Source: Lederbergia graminis
GTDB lineage: Bacteria; Bacillota; Bacilli; Bacillales; Bacillaceae_C
Length of the DNA stretch: 64,000 nucleotides
Direction: 5' to 3'
Assembly: GCF_042655485.1 (NCBI RefSeq)
Contig: NZ_JBHSMC010000001.1
Location: 806,001 to 870,000 of the forward strand
Within the stretch, counting starts at the first letter, position 1, and each line of letters begins with the position of its first letter. Shown here in pieces: positions 1 through 7,843 of this stretch. The notes beneath the pieces were generated by a model. The model had not been told where the DNA came from and did no database searches. It saw only the letters and a list, made by a program, of their open reading frames with translations. Position numbers and translations under genes: made by a program.

Positions 1-94
1 TACCGGACGCCTAATAGAAAATTTACTTAAGTCCAAAGAATGATTACTCCTTTCATCGTATCAAGTACTACCATAAAATTAGTATATCAATTAG

Positions 95-136
95 AATGCC
101 TCTTTCACATACTAGCAAAAGAGGCATCTTTATTTT
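95..136 (+). terminator. Intrinsic terminator at the left edge
   Basis: A stem ATGCCTCTTT / AAAAGAGGCAT is followed on the + strand by a T-rich run. It lies just beyond the 3-prime end of prfC, which is on the - strand, and the T-run is better on the + strand. It may therefore end a + strand gene to the left of the window, or act in both directions. Confidence 0.6.
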
Positions 137-139
137 ATA

Positions 140-1720
140 TTATTGATGTTCATCCATTGGATTAGTCAAAATTATTTCTGGATTTTTATCTTGAAACCAT
201 CTAAGAGCAAACTCATTCTCAAATAAGAATAATGGCTTATCATATCGATCTTTTACAAGTAAACTTCTTTGACTTGATAGGTTCTCATCAAATTTTTCGT
301 TTTCTATCCATCTTGCTATCTTAGAGCCAATTGATTCCATAATAACATCTGAATTATATTCATTTTTCATTCGATGTTGAAATACTTCGAACTGAAGCTG
401 ACCAACAGCCCCTAAAATATAATCTTCCGTTCTATATGTTTTGTATAATTGGATTGCACCTTCCTGTACAAGTTGCTGCACGCCTTTATGAAAACTTTTT
501 TGTTTCATCACATTTTTAGCAGTTACTCTTACAAACAATTCTGGAGTAAATTGAGGGAGTTTTTCATACTTAACATTCATCTTACCTTCAAAGATTGTGT
601 CTCCAATTTGGTATGTTCCTGTATCATATAATCCTATAATATCTCCACTTACAGCAGAATTCACAGTACTTCTATCATCCGCAACAAACTGAGTTGATTG
701 GGATAGTTTTATTTGCTTTCCCGTTCTTGCAAGAGTTATGTTCATACCTCTTTCAAATTGTCCTGAACAAATACGCACGAATGCAATTCTATCACGATGG
801 GCAGGATTCATATTTGCTTGAATTTTAAAGATGAAGCCCGAAAAGCCTTCAGAAGCAGGATCAATGATGCCTTCATTTGCAACACGCGGTTGTGGAGCTG
901 GAGCAAATTGCAAGTAAGTTTCAAGAAAGGTTTGAACACCAAAATTGGTTAAAGCACTACCAAAGAATACAGGTGATAGAGTCCCATTATTAATTTTCTC
1001 TACAGAAAATTCATTTCCTGCTTCATCAAGAAGCATTATTTCTTCTAATGCTTGCGTATATAGAGATGTTTCTTTAATTTTGTGATCTCCAATCACTTCT
1101 CCATTTTCATCTAGTGCTAAAAATCTTTCCTCTTCATTTACACGGAATTGCTCTATTCGTTTATTATGACGATCATATATTCCGTAAAATTCTTTTCCCA
1201 TTCCGATTGGCCAATTCATTGGATATGATTCAATCCCTAATACTTCTTCTAATTCAGCTAACAATTCTAGTGGTGGTCGACCTTGACGATCAAGCTTATT
1301 AATAAAAGTGAAAATTGGAATTCCACGCATCCTGCAAACCTTAAATAACTTCAATGTTTGCTCCTCAATCCCTTTTGCGGAGTCGATTATCATCACCGCA
1401 CTATCTACTGCCATTAATGTTCTATACGTATCTTCACTAAAATCTTGGTGCCCAGGGGTATCAAGTATATTTATACGAAATCCATCGTAATCAAATTGCA
1501 TCACTGATGAAGTTACAGATATACCACGTTGTTTCTCAATTTCCATCCAGTCAGATGTTGCAAATTTACCGGATTTTTTCCCTTTTACGGTTCCGGTATC
1601 ACGGATTGCGCCACCAAAATAAAGTAGTTTTTCCGTCATTGTTGTTTTACCGGCATCCGGATGAGAAATTATCGCAAAAGTTTTTCTTGACTCTACTTCT
1701 GCTTTCAATGTTTTTGCCAT
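140..1720 (-). CDS. prfC: Peptide chain release factor 3 (RF3)
   Basis: This is a translational GTPase that recycles RF1/RF2 from the ribosome after peptide release. The 526-residue protein has the P-loop SHPDAGKTT at residues 19-27, the switch motif DTPGHQDF near residue 90 and the G4 motif NKLDR near 143, followed by an EF-Tu domain 2-like region and the RF3 C-terminal domain (FEVFQHRMKNEY). The ATG at 1720 is preferred over the ATG two codons upstream because GGAAGG lies 9 bases before it. RF3 is absent from B. subtilis but occurs in many halotolerant Bacillaceae. The gene appears monocistronic: a hairpin separates it from the upstream M42 gene and another lies beyond its stop. Confidence 0.95.
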   Translation of the reverse strand: MAKTLKAEVESRKTFAIISHPDAGKTTMTEKLLYFGGAIRDTGTVKGKKSGKFATSDWMEIEKQRGISVTSSVMQFDYDGFRINILDTPGHQDFSEDTYRTLMAVDSAVMIIDSAKGIEEQTLKLFKVCRMRGIPIFTFINKLDRQGRPPLELLAELEEVLGIESYPMNWPIGMGKEFYGIYDRHNKRIEQFRVNEEERFLALDENGEVIGDHKIKETSLYTQALEEIMLLDEAGNEFSVEKINNGTLSPVFFGSALTNFGVQTFLETYLQFAPAPQPRVANEGIIDPASEGFSGFIFKIQANMNPAHRDRIAFVRICSGQFERGMNITLARTGKQIKLSQSTQFVADDRSTVNSAVSGDIIGLYDTGTYQIGDTIFEGKMNVKYEKLPQFTPELFVRVTAKNVMKQKSFHKGVQQLVQEGAIQLYKTYRTEDYILGAVGQLQFEVFQHRMKNEYNSDVIMESIGSKIARWIENEKFDENLSSQRSLLVKDRYDKPLFLFENEFALRWFQDKNPEIILTNPMDEHQ

Positions 1721-1786
1721 ATACATATTCCTTCCGTTTATAAGTCTTTTCCTATCATAATTCCTCCACTATTGAAATTCAATCAT

Positions 1787-1831
1787 TAAAACAAAAACAA
1801 ACCTTAATCAAAATATTTCGACTAAGGTTTG
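1787..1831 (-). terminator. Terminator of the M42 peptidase gene
   Basis: The inverted repeat CAAACCTTA / TAAGGTTTG is followed on the - strand by a T-rich run (complement of 1787-1797). It lies directly downstream of the peptidase gene and upstream of prfC. Confidence 0.75.
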
Positions 1832-1837
1832 ATCATT

Positions 1838-2893
1838 TTATATTGTTGTAATGGGTGATAATACATATGCATATAATAATTTTTCTGTATTCATTAACGA
1901 CGTTTCATGTGTTCTTTCAAATGCATGTGATGCTTCAATGCCAGGCCCAACCAAACCATGGACGATGTCATGACCTGATCGTATAGCTGCTGATGCATCT
2001 GAACCATAATAAGGATATATATCAACTTTATAATCAATATTATGTTGTTTGGCTAAATTAACTAGATGTTTCCGTAAGCCAAGATGATATGGTCCACTAG
2101 AGTCTTTTGCACAAATAGAAACTGTATATTCATCTGAAGCTTGGCCGTCACCTAAAGCGCCCATATCAACAGCCAAGTATTCAACTGTTTCAGGGCTAAT
2201 ATTTGAGTTCCCGCCATATCCAATTTCTTCATTATTAGAAATAAGAAAATGTGTTGTATATGGAAGCTTAATTCCTTCCTCCGAGATTTGTTTGATTAAA
2301 CGTAATAAAATGGCAGTACTTGCTTTATCATCTAAATGACGTGATTTTATGTAGCCACTTTTCGTAATTTGAACGCGTGGATCAAAGGAAACAAAATCAC
2401 CAACATTGATACCTAATTTTCTCGTTTCTTCTTCACTATTTGTAAGCTCATCAATACGTACTTCTATATTGTCTTCGTTTCTTTTTGCATCCCCTGCATC
2501 CTTATATACATGAACAGATGTCTGCTTCATTAAAATAGTCCCTGTATAAACTTTTCCTGATTCTGTTTCAATTTCACAATATTCACCTTCAACCGAATTC
2601 CAGCGGTAGCCGCCAATCATGGAAAGTTTCAAACGTCCATTTGCTTTAATTTCCTTAACCATAGCACCTAACGTATCGACATGAGCCGTTAACATCCGAT
2701 GCTGTTGATCATTTTCTCCAGGTACTGTGATTAGTAAGCCACCTTTTCGATTTCGCTTCATTTCTATTTTCGAGTTAGCTAAATATTGCTCACAAAAATC
2801 GATAACTCTTTTTGTATTTCCCGAGGGACTTGGTATAGAAACGAGTTCTTTAATTAATTGCATAGTTTCATTTACATTAATATTTGTATTCAT
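1838..2893 (-). CDS. M42 family metallopeptidase (glutamyl aminopeptidase / endoglucanase-like)
   Basis: This is a predicted cytoplasmic dinuclear-metal aminopeptidase of the FrvX/YsdC/PepA-type M42 family, 351 residues. The family ligands are visible in order: the His/Asp of TAHVDT, the Asp of HLDDKAS, the Glu pair of NNEEIGYGG, the Asp of AVDMGALG, and the C-terminal His in a GIEASHAFERTH segment. An AGGAG motif stands before the ATG at 2893. The gene starts 25 bases after the stop of a membrane protein gene, so the two are probably cotranscribed. Family members act on N-terminal residues of short peptides, and the exact specificity cannot be read from the sequence. Some homologues are misnamed endoglucanase M. 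Confidence 0.88.
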   Translation of the reverse strand: MNTNINVNETMQLIKELVSIPSPSGNTKRVIDFCEQYLANSKIEMKRNRKGGLLITVPGENDQQHRMLTAHVDTLGAMVKEIKANGRLKLSMIGGYRWNSVEGEYCEIETESGKVYTGTILMKQTSVHVYKDAGDAKRNEDNIEVRIDELTNSEEETRKLGINVGDFVSFDPRVQITKSGYIKSRHLDDKASTAILLRLIKQISEEGIKLPYTTHFLISNNEEIGYGGNSNISPETVEYLAVDMGALGDGQASDEYTVSICAKDSSGPYHLGLRKHLVNLAKQHNIDYKVDIYPYYGSDASAAIRSGHDIVHGLVGPGIEASHAFERTHETSLMNTEKLLYAYVLSPITTI

Positions 2894-2918
2894 TTTCTTA
2901 GCTCCTAACTGTTCCTAT

Positions 2919-3566
2919 CTAGTTGTTGGAATTGATTAATTCAATAAAGCGAGCAATATATTCCTCATTCTTTGTTGTAATCGGAATACATAGTATTTTA
3001 TCTGATTCAGGCAAAATTTCATCAAATAAATTAATTGCAGATACTTTGATACCTACTACATCATTAGTATCATGCTTTGAATAAATAACTTCTTCATCGG
3101 AAAATGTAAGTTCCTTTAAGCCACTCATTTCGAGAAAAGAATGAACTTGTTTCTCTTCGTTCATTTGCTGAAAGACTTCTTCATCAATAATATAGAAGTC
3201 AATCATACCAGCAGCCATTTGAGCTGTTAACTTTTGTAAATCTATTCCTACTTGCATATTTGCATCGTTGCCAGAAGATTGTAATGTTTGAATAAATACA
3301 CGAGAATCATCTTGCTCATCTTCAGATAATAGTGCTTTATTTACTTTTTCTTCAAACTGTTGAACTGCATCTGGGAATATTAATTCATTCGTAATTACGA
3401 TATTTAATACATCCTCCTTTTTGGATGTTGCATCATAAATAATGTAGGAGAGAACTGCAATTACTATTATCCCAATAATGAAATGATAACGATAATAATC
3501 CCAAATATATTTCATCTTATCTTTTGTACTTAATGGTGCTAATATTTCTCTTAGCGGCTTTTTCAA
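2919..3566 (-). CDS. Membrane-anchored protein of unknown function
   Basis: I do not recognise this 215-residue protein. It has a short basic cytoplasmic N-terminus and one hydrophobic segment at about residues 31-46. The remaining ~165 hydrophilic residues probably lie outside the membrane. They contain alternating beta and helical stretches (VLNIVITNELIFPDA, DFYIIDEEVFQQM) that recall a periplasmic-binding-protein-like fold, but this is only an impression. The start is TTG, supported by GGAGTG about 9 bases upstream. It probably forms an operon with the M42 peptidase 25 bases downstream. A role in peptide handling is possible from context only. Confidence 0.7.
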   Translation of the reverse strand: MKKPLREILAPLSTKDKMKYIWDYYRYHFIIGIIVIAVLSYIIYDATSKKEDVLNIVITNELIFPDAVQQFEEKVNKALLSEDEQDDSRVFIQTLQSSGNDANMQVGIDLQKLTAQMAAGMIDFYIIDEEVFQQMNEEKQVHSFLEMSGLKELTFSDEEVIYSKHDTNDVVGIKVSAINLFDEILPESDKILCIPITTKNEEYIARFIELINSNN

Positions 3567-3899
3567 AAATCTTCACTCCACTTTCCAAGCAATATGAATA
3601 TTCTTTATAATTTATATTTTACAATACAATCTATTTCTTTTCTATTTAAGTTTCTTCATTTTTAAAAAAGAAAGAGATTAAGCATTGATATGTGATTCGC
3701 GATACCATAAATCTTTGTGTTTCCTCTCGAAAGGCCATCAAATATGGAGAAACAATCGCTGCTAAATCCAAGTATTTCGCTGTAAATAATCATAAACTGC
3801 AATGTCATGGCATTGTAAGTTTTTTAATAGAAATCTATTGCATATTTCCGAAAATTATAATAGAATAATGAAAATTGGACCAATAAATTAATACGTAAT
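3567..3899. other. Intergenic region without a recognised gene
   Basis: About 330 bases lie between the divergent membrane-protein gene and the S-box leader. They must hold both promoters. A short open stretch of under 50 codons without a start or ribosome binding site is present on the - strand, and I see no convincing gene in it. Confidence 0.5.
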
Positions 3900-4056
3900 C
3901 TTATCAAGAGAGGCGGAGGGAATTGGCCCTAAGATGTCTCAGCAACCGGTCATATTGGCAAAGGTGCTAATTCCAATAGGCAGAAATATGCCTAAAAGAT
4001 AAGAAGAATGACTCAATCAAATGGATCTTCTTCTTATAGAAGGTCCATTTTTTTTA
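3900..4056 (+). promoter_or_regulatory. SAM-I (S-box) riboswitch with terminator, controlling metI
   Basis: The leader starts with CTTATCAAGAGAGGCGGAGGG and contains the S-box signatures GGCCCTAAGATG and CAGCAACCGG, with P1 closed by the AAGATAAG segment near 4000. A terminator follows: stem ATGGATCTTCT / AGAAGGTCCAT at 4021-4048, then a run of T. By the established mechanism, high S-adenosylmethionine stabilises the aptamer and allows the terminator to form, which shuts off metI. The arrangement is complete and ends 29 bases before the metI start. Confidence 0.95.
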
Positions 4057-4084
4057 TAACTTCATTTTAAAAGGGCTGATAAAC

Positions 4085-5206
4085 ATGACGAAAAAAATAG
4101 AAACTAGATTAGTTCAGTTAGGTAATAAAAGTGATCCTAAAACAGGTGCAGTGAGTACACCTATCTATTTATCTACCGCTTATCAACATGAGGGGCTAGG
4201 TAAATCTACTGGTTATGATTATTCACGTACCAAAAATCCTACACGCGCTATTTTAGAAGAAGGAATTGCTAATCTAGAGGGTGGAGATGCAGGTTTTGCA
4301 TGTAGCACTGGCATGGCAGCTATTCAATTAGTTTTATCATTGTTTCGCTCTGGAGATGAATTAATTGTACCTGATGATATTTATGGTGGCACTTACCGTT
4401 TATTAAAGCAATACGTAGAGATGTACAATATAAAAACAACTTATACAGAATTTAAAGATGTTCGGGAAACAGAACAACTCATTACGAATAAAACGAAAGC
4501 TCTTTTTATTGAAACACCAACAAACCCTTTAATGCAGGAAATTGATATACAGGAATACGCTGAACTTGCTAACCGTCATCAATTATTATTGATTGTGGAT
4601 AATACATTCTTAACTCCATATTTCCAACAACCAATCACTTTAGGTGCTGATATCGTAATTCATAGTGGAACAAAATATATCGGTGGCCACAATGATGTTC
4701 TAGCAGGTATTGTTGTTGCAAAAGGGCAAGAGCTTTGTGATAAATTAGCTACTAACCATAATGCGATTGGAGCAACTCTCTCCCCATCAGACTGTTGGTT
4801 ATTAATAAGAGGACTTAAGACACTACATTTACGTATGAAACAACATGACTACAATGCAAAAAAAATTGTAGAGTATTTAGAACAAGAACCTTTAGTAACA
4901 GATGTCCTATACGCTGGTAAAGGTGGAATGGTATCTTTCCGTCTAGCAAAGAGCGAATGGATAGCTCCGTTCCTTGAAAATCTGCAATTAATTACCTTTG
5001 CAGAAAGCCTAGGTGGTGTGGAAAGCTTTATTACCTATCCTTCTACTCAAACACACGCTGATATTCCAGAAGAAGATCGAAACCGACGTGGTGTTGATAA
5101 TCGTTTATTAAGGTTTTCTGTTGGTGTGGAAGAAGTAGAGGATTTAATTGCTGATTTACAACAAGTCTTTACATTATTAAGTAAAGAAGTACACCAAAGC
5201 TTATAA
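4085..5206 (+). CDS. metI: Cystathionine gamma-synthase / O-acetylhomoserine thiolyase
   Basis: This PLP enzyme of the Cys/Met metabolism family joins acyl-homoserine to cysteine or sulfide in methionine synthesis. The 373-residue protein shows YSRTKNPTR, the cofactor motif HSGTKYIGGHNDV with the Schiff-base lysine, and the family C-terminus LLRFSVGVEEVEDL. The ATG follows AAGGGCTGAT. It is under the S-box riboswitch directly upstream. In B. subtilis metI is followed by metC, but here no metC follows and a convergent terminator lies just downstream, so metI is transcribed alone. Confidence 0.93.
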   Translation: MTKKIETRLVQLGNKSDPKTGAVSTPIYLSTAYQHEGLGKSTGYDYSRTKNPTRAILEEGIANLEGGDAGFACSTGMAAIQLVLSLFRSGDELIVPDDIYGGTYRLLKQYVEMYNIKTTYTEFKDVRETEQLITNKTKALFIETPTNPLMQEIDIQEYAELANRHQLLLIVDNTFLTPYFQQPITLGADIVIHSGTKYIGGHNDVLAGIVVAKGQELCDKLATNHNAIGATLSPSDCWLLIRGLKTLHLRMKQHDYNAKKIVEYLEQEPLVTDVLYAGKGGMVSFRLAKSEWIAPFLENLQLITFAESLGGVESFITYPSTQTHADIPEEDRNRRGVDNRLLRFSVGVEEVEDLIADLQQVFTLLSKEVHQSL

Positions 5207-5263
5207 TAGTAAAATATTCATGCGCCTCAGCGTAGAAAATAAAGATTGCTATAACCAATAATA

Positions 5264-5303
5264 AAAAAGAGCAGATATCATTGCTATGATTTCTGCTCTT
5301 TTA
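5264..5303. terminator. Bidirectional terminator between metI and the GH5 gene
   Basis: A perfect stem AAAAGAGCAG / CTGCTCTTTT with A and T tracts on either side lies between two convergent genes, so it can serve both. Confidence 0.8.
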
Positions 5304-5308
5304 TGCGT

Positions 5309-7792
5309 TTATTCTATTAAAATACTACGATTATTAATTACAGTATCTAGTAAATTAATAAGAGTATTTGCAGATTTTTCATCAATATGTTTTCCAGTAT
5401 CTTTCATGATTTTATCTTTTATTTTCTCCAGATTTTCATATCCTTTTGACTCAAAATGATTTGATTGTTTTTCATTCCCCTTTGCTAAGAAACTTTTTGC
5501 TTTTGAAAAATGCCGTTCCGCATTAGCCAACTGAGCTAATAATGAATTGCGAAAACCATTATTCGTTATTTCTACTTGTTGAATTATTTCTTTAACATAC
5601 GGAAGTTGATACTTATTAGAGTATTTGCGAACTATATTAGCAATTTTGTCATTGCGTGTATACGAATTAACAGTTGTAACATTACTCCATTTTGATTTTA
5701 TAACTTCTTCACTATCAGTAAAGATATCAACTTTTGTAGGATTACCTGTATACAACCCCCAACTACTACCAATACCAGTTACTTTATATGTCCAAGTTAT
5801 ATAACTCCAGCCTTGTTCTTGAAACAGGTTTAATGCATAATCCCAGCTTTCGACATTATTGAAAAAAGTAAATTCACCTACAAGTAATGGTACATTATAA
5901 TCTGTTTCCTCTACCATTTTTACTTTTGAATCAATAAATTCCTTTTGATATTGAAAATTGTCTATATCATCCCATCCATAGAAATGGTATGAATAAGCAA
6001 CATTTTCCCAACGATATACTTCGGGATTTGGCAAGTCTTTAGGTTCCCAGATTGCCTCGATAAAAATGACATGATTCTTATCAATTTCACGAATCGCTAG
6101 ATATATATCATTATAAAAATCAAATTGCTCTATTCCGCTTGCTCCACCTGGTTCATTTAGGAGGTCATACCCTGCTACCCATTCTTCATCTTTATATCTA
6201 TTTGCAATTTCTTGCCATAGGAATATAGTTTTATCCATATTTTCTTTATTCCCGTACAGATTACCTTTATCAGGTCGTCTAGTATCACCTGAATGATCTT
6301 TTCCATTTTGTGATCCCGGAGCTCCGTGCATATCCAAAATAACATAAATATTTCTTTTTGCTGCTTCATTAATAAACCAATCCAACCTATCAAATGCTGT
6401 TTCTTTTAAACTACCATCGTTATTCATCATTTCAAAATAAGTAAATGGTAGACGAAGGACATTCATACCTTCTTCATTAATGTTATCGAAATCAGATTCC
6501 TGCCAATATTTATCCTGGTATAGGTTAATTAGATTCCAGGCTTTTTCTTCACCAAACCTGTCTGTCAATGTCTCAATGGTAGTAATTTGATCAGGTGAGT
6601 TTGTAGGAGTCATCCATGCTTCCATTACTAACCAACCACCTGCATTTGTACCTTGTAGTACAACTTCATTTCCAGAACCGTAATTATTGCGTAATTTTTT
6701 CCCATCAGCTTTTAGGTAAGGTGATGATTTTTCATTAAATTCATATTCTAAAACCGCTATATCACTTTGCATATGCTCATTTACAGCAATTGCTTTAATA
6801 AGTGTATGTTTTGAGATCTTAATTGGTTTAGTATACTTTGTACTTAATGTAGTTGGATTACTGCCATCCAATGTATAATAAATGTTGGCATCTTTTAGAG
6901 TACTAGATAAAGCTACATTTTGAATGCTAGAATAAATACCAGCTCCTGGATATGCATATGGTTTTATAGAATTACTATTTTGATTAATCGTATAGTTAAA
7001 TGAGCTAACTTCACTATACATATCATGATCTGGATTATACACTACTGCTTTTAATGTAGAGGTCGTATCAATTCTTATGAATCCTTTATATATTGTAGAT
7101 GTTTTGTCTGGTACTGTACCGTCCAGTGTATAATATATCGGAAACGCCCCTTGTTCCGAGATAAGTTCTACAACTACATAATCGTTATATTCTCCTGCTG
7201 GTTTATAAACTGTTGGCTTATCTAAAGGTGTTGGTGGAGTTTTTGTAGAAAAATACATTTCATCAATATAATAGATGCCTTCATTCCACTGTCCAATACG
7301 TACATTTGTTATTGCAGTTAAATCTACACCACTAAACGCAGTTAATGGTACTTGATAGTAAACCCAATCATTTTTCTTTGTATTTTGTGATTGCCAACTA
7401 AAATTACTTGATGCACCATTAATATCCGACAATGCAACTTTTATTGTATTAGATCCTTGAGTATCCTTAATTGAAAAAATCAAATACTCCATACTCGAAA
7501 CATCGATTGGCCCATTGATTGATAAGATATCCATACTTCCTCTACTTTCATTTGGATCACCACTAGAAGTAACTACATATTCCAATGACTTCTTTCCTTC
7601 AAATACTTCTGTAGTCGACAGACTTCCACTTACACTTTCACTAGGTATGAACATATCATCTCCTGATTCAAAGTTCTGAAACAAGATTGCACCATCAGGA
7701 ATTTCAGCATGCTTAGAATGAGGGGTTAAAGTGATAATGATTAAAAATAATAGAATCAAAGATAATAGGTTCCAGATTGATTTATTACGCAT
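5309..7792 (-). CDS. Secreted GH5 family glycanase with chitobiase-like repeats
   Basis: This is a predicted extracellular beta-glycanase of 827 residues. Residues 1-30 form a signal peptide. Residues ~38-185 look like a beta-sandwich carbohydrate-binding domain. Two chitobiase C-terminal-like repeats follow at ~190-268 and ~275-350 (IYYTLDGT.P and NIYYTLDGSNP). The GH5 catalytic domain is at ~360-680. The acid/base is Glu547 (LLNEPGG) and the nucleophile Glu640 (LLVGEFTFF). The segment DMHGAPGSQNGKDHSG resembles the exo-1,3-beta-glucanase group of GH5. The helical C-terminus (~735-827) resembles the FIMAH-type domain of secreted Bacillaceae enzymes. It lies about 50 bases downstream of the GH2 gene and is probably cotranscribed. 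Its substrate is inferred only as a beta-glucan or related beta-linked polymer. Confidence 0.85.
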   Translation of the reverse strand: MRNKSIWNLLSLILLFLIIITLTPHSKHAEIPDGAILFQNFESGDDMFIPSESVSGSLSTTEVFEGKKSLEYVVTSSGDPNESRGSMDILSINGPIDVSSMEYLIFSIKDTQGSNTIKVALSDINGASSNFSWQSQNTKKNDWVYYQVPLTAFSGVDLTAITNVRIGQWNEGIYYIDEMYFSTKTPPTPLDKPTVYKPAGEYNDYVVVELISEQGAFPIYYTLDGTVPDKTSTIYKGFIRIDTTSTLKAVVYNPDHDMYSEVSSFNYTINQNSNSIKPYAYPGAGIYSSIQNVALSSTLKDANIYYTLDGSNPTTLSTKYTKPIKISKHTLIKAIAVNEHMQSDIAVLEYEFNEKSSPYLKADGKKLRNNYGSGNEVVLQGTNAGGWLVMEAWMTPTNSPDQITTIETLTDRFGEEKAWNLINLYQDKYWQESDFDNINEEGMNVLRLPFTYFEMMNNDGSLKETAFDRLDWFINEAAKRNIYVILDMHGAPGSQNGKDHSGDTRRPDKGNLYGNKENMDKTIFLWQEIANRYKDEEWVAGYDLLNEPGGASGIEQFDFYNDIYLAIREIDKNHVIFIEAIWEPKDLPNPEVYRWENVAYSYHFYGWDDIDNFQYQKEFIDSKVKMVEETDYNVPLLVGEFTFFNNVESWDYALNLFQEQGWSYITWTYKVTGIGSSWGLYTGNPTKVDIFTDSEEVIKSKWSNVTTVNSYTRNDKIANIVRKYSNKYQLPYVKEIIQQVEITNNGFRNSLLAQLANAERHFSKAKSFLAKGNEKQSNHFESKGYENLEKIKDKIMKDTGKHIDEKSANTLINLLDTVINNRSILIE

Positions 7793-7843
7793 CTACACTC
7801 CACCTTTTTTTCATTTTTTTATACGAAAAATCATCCATTCCCT

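Noticed and set aside
3600..3899. A possible gene remnant upstream of the S-box
   Set aside because: Only a frame of under 50 codons without a start; no recognisable motif.
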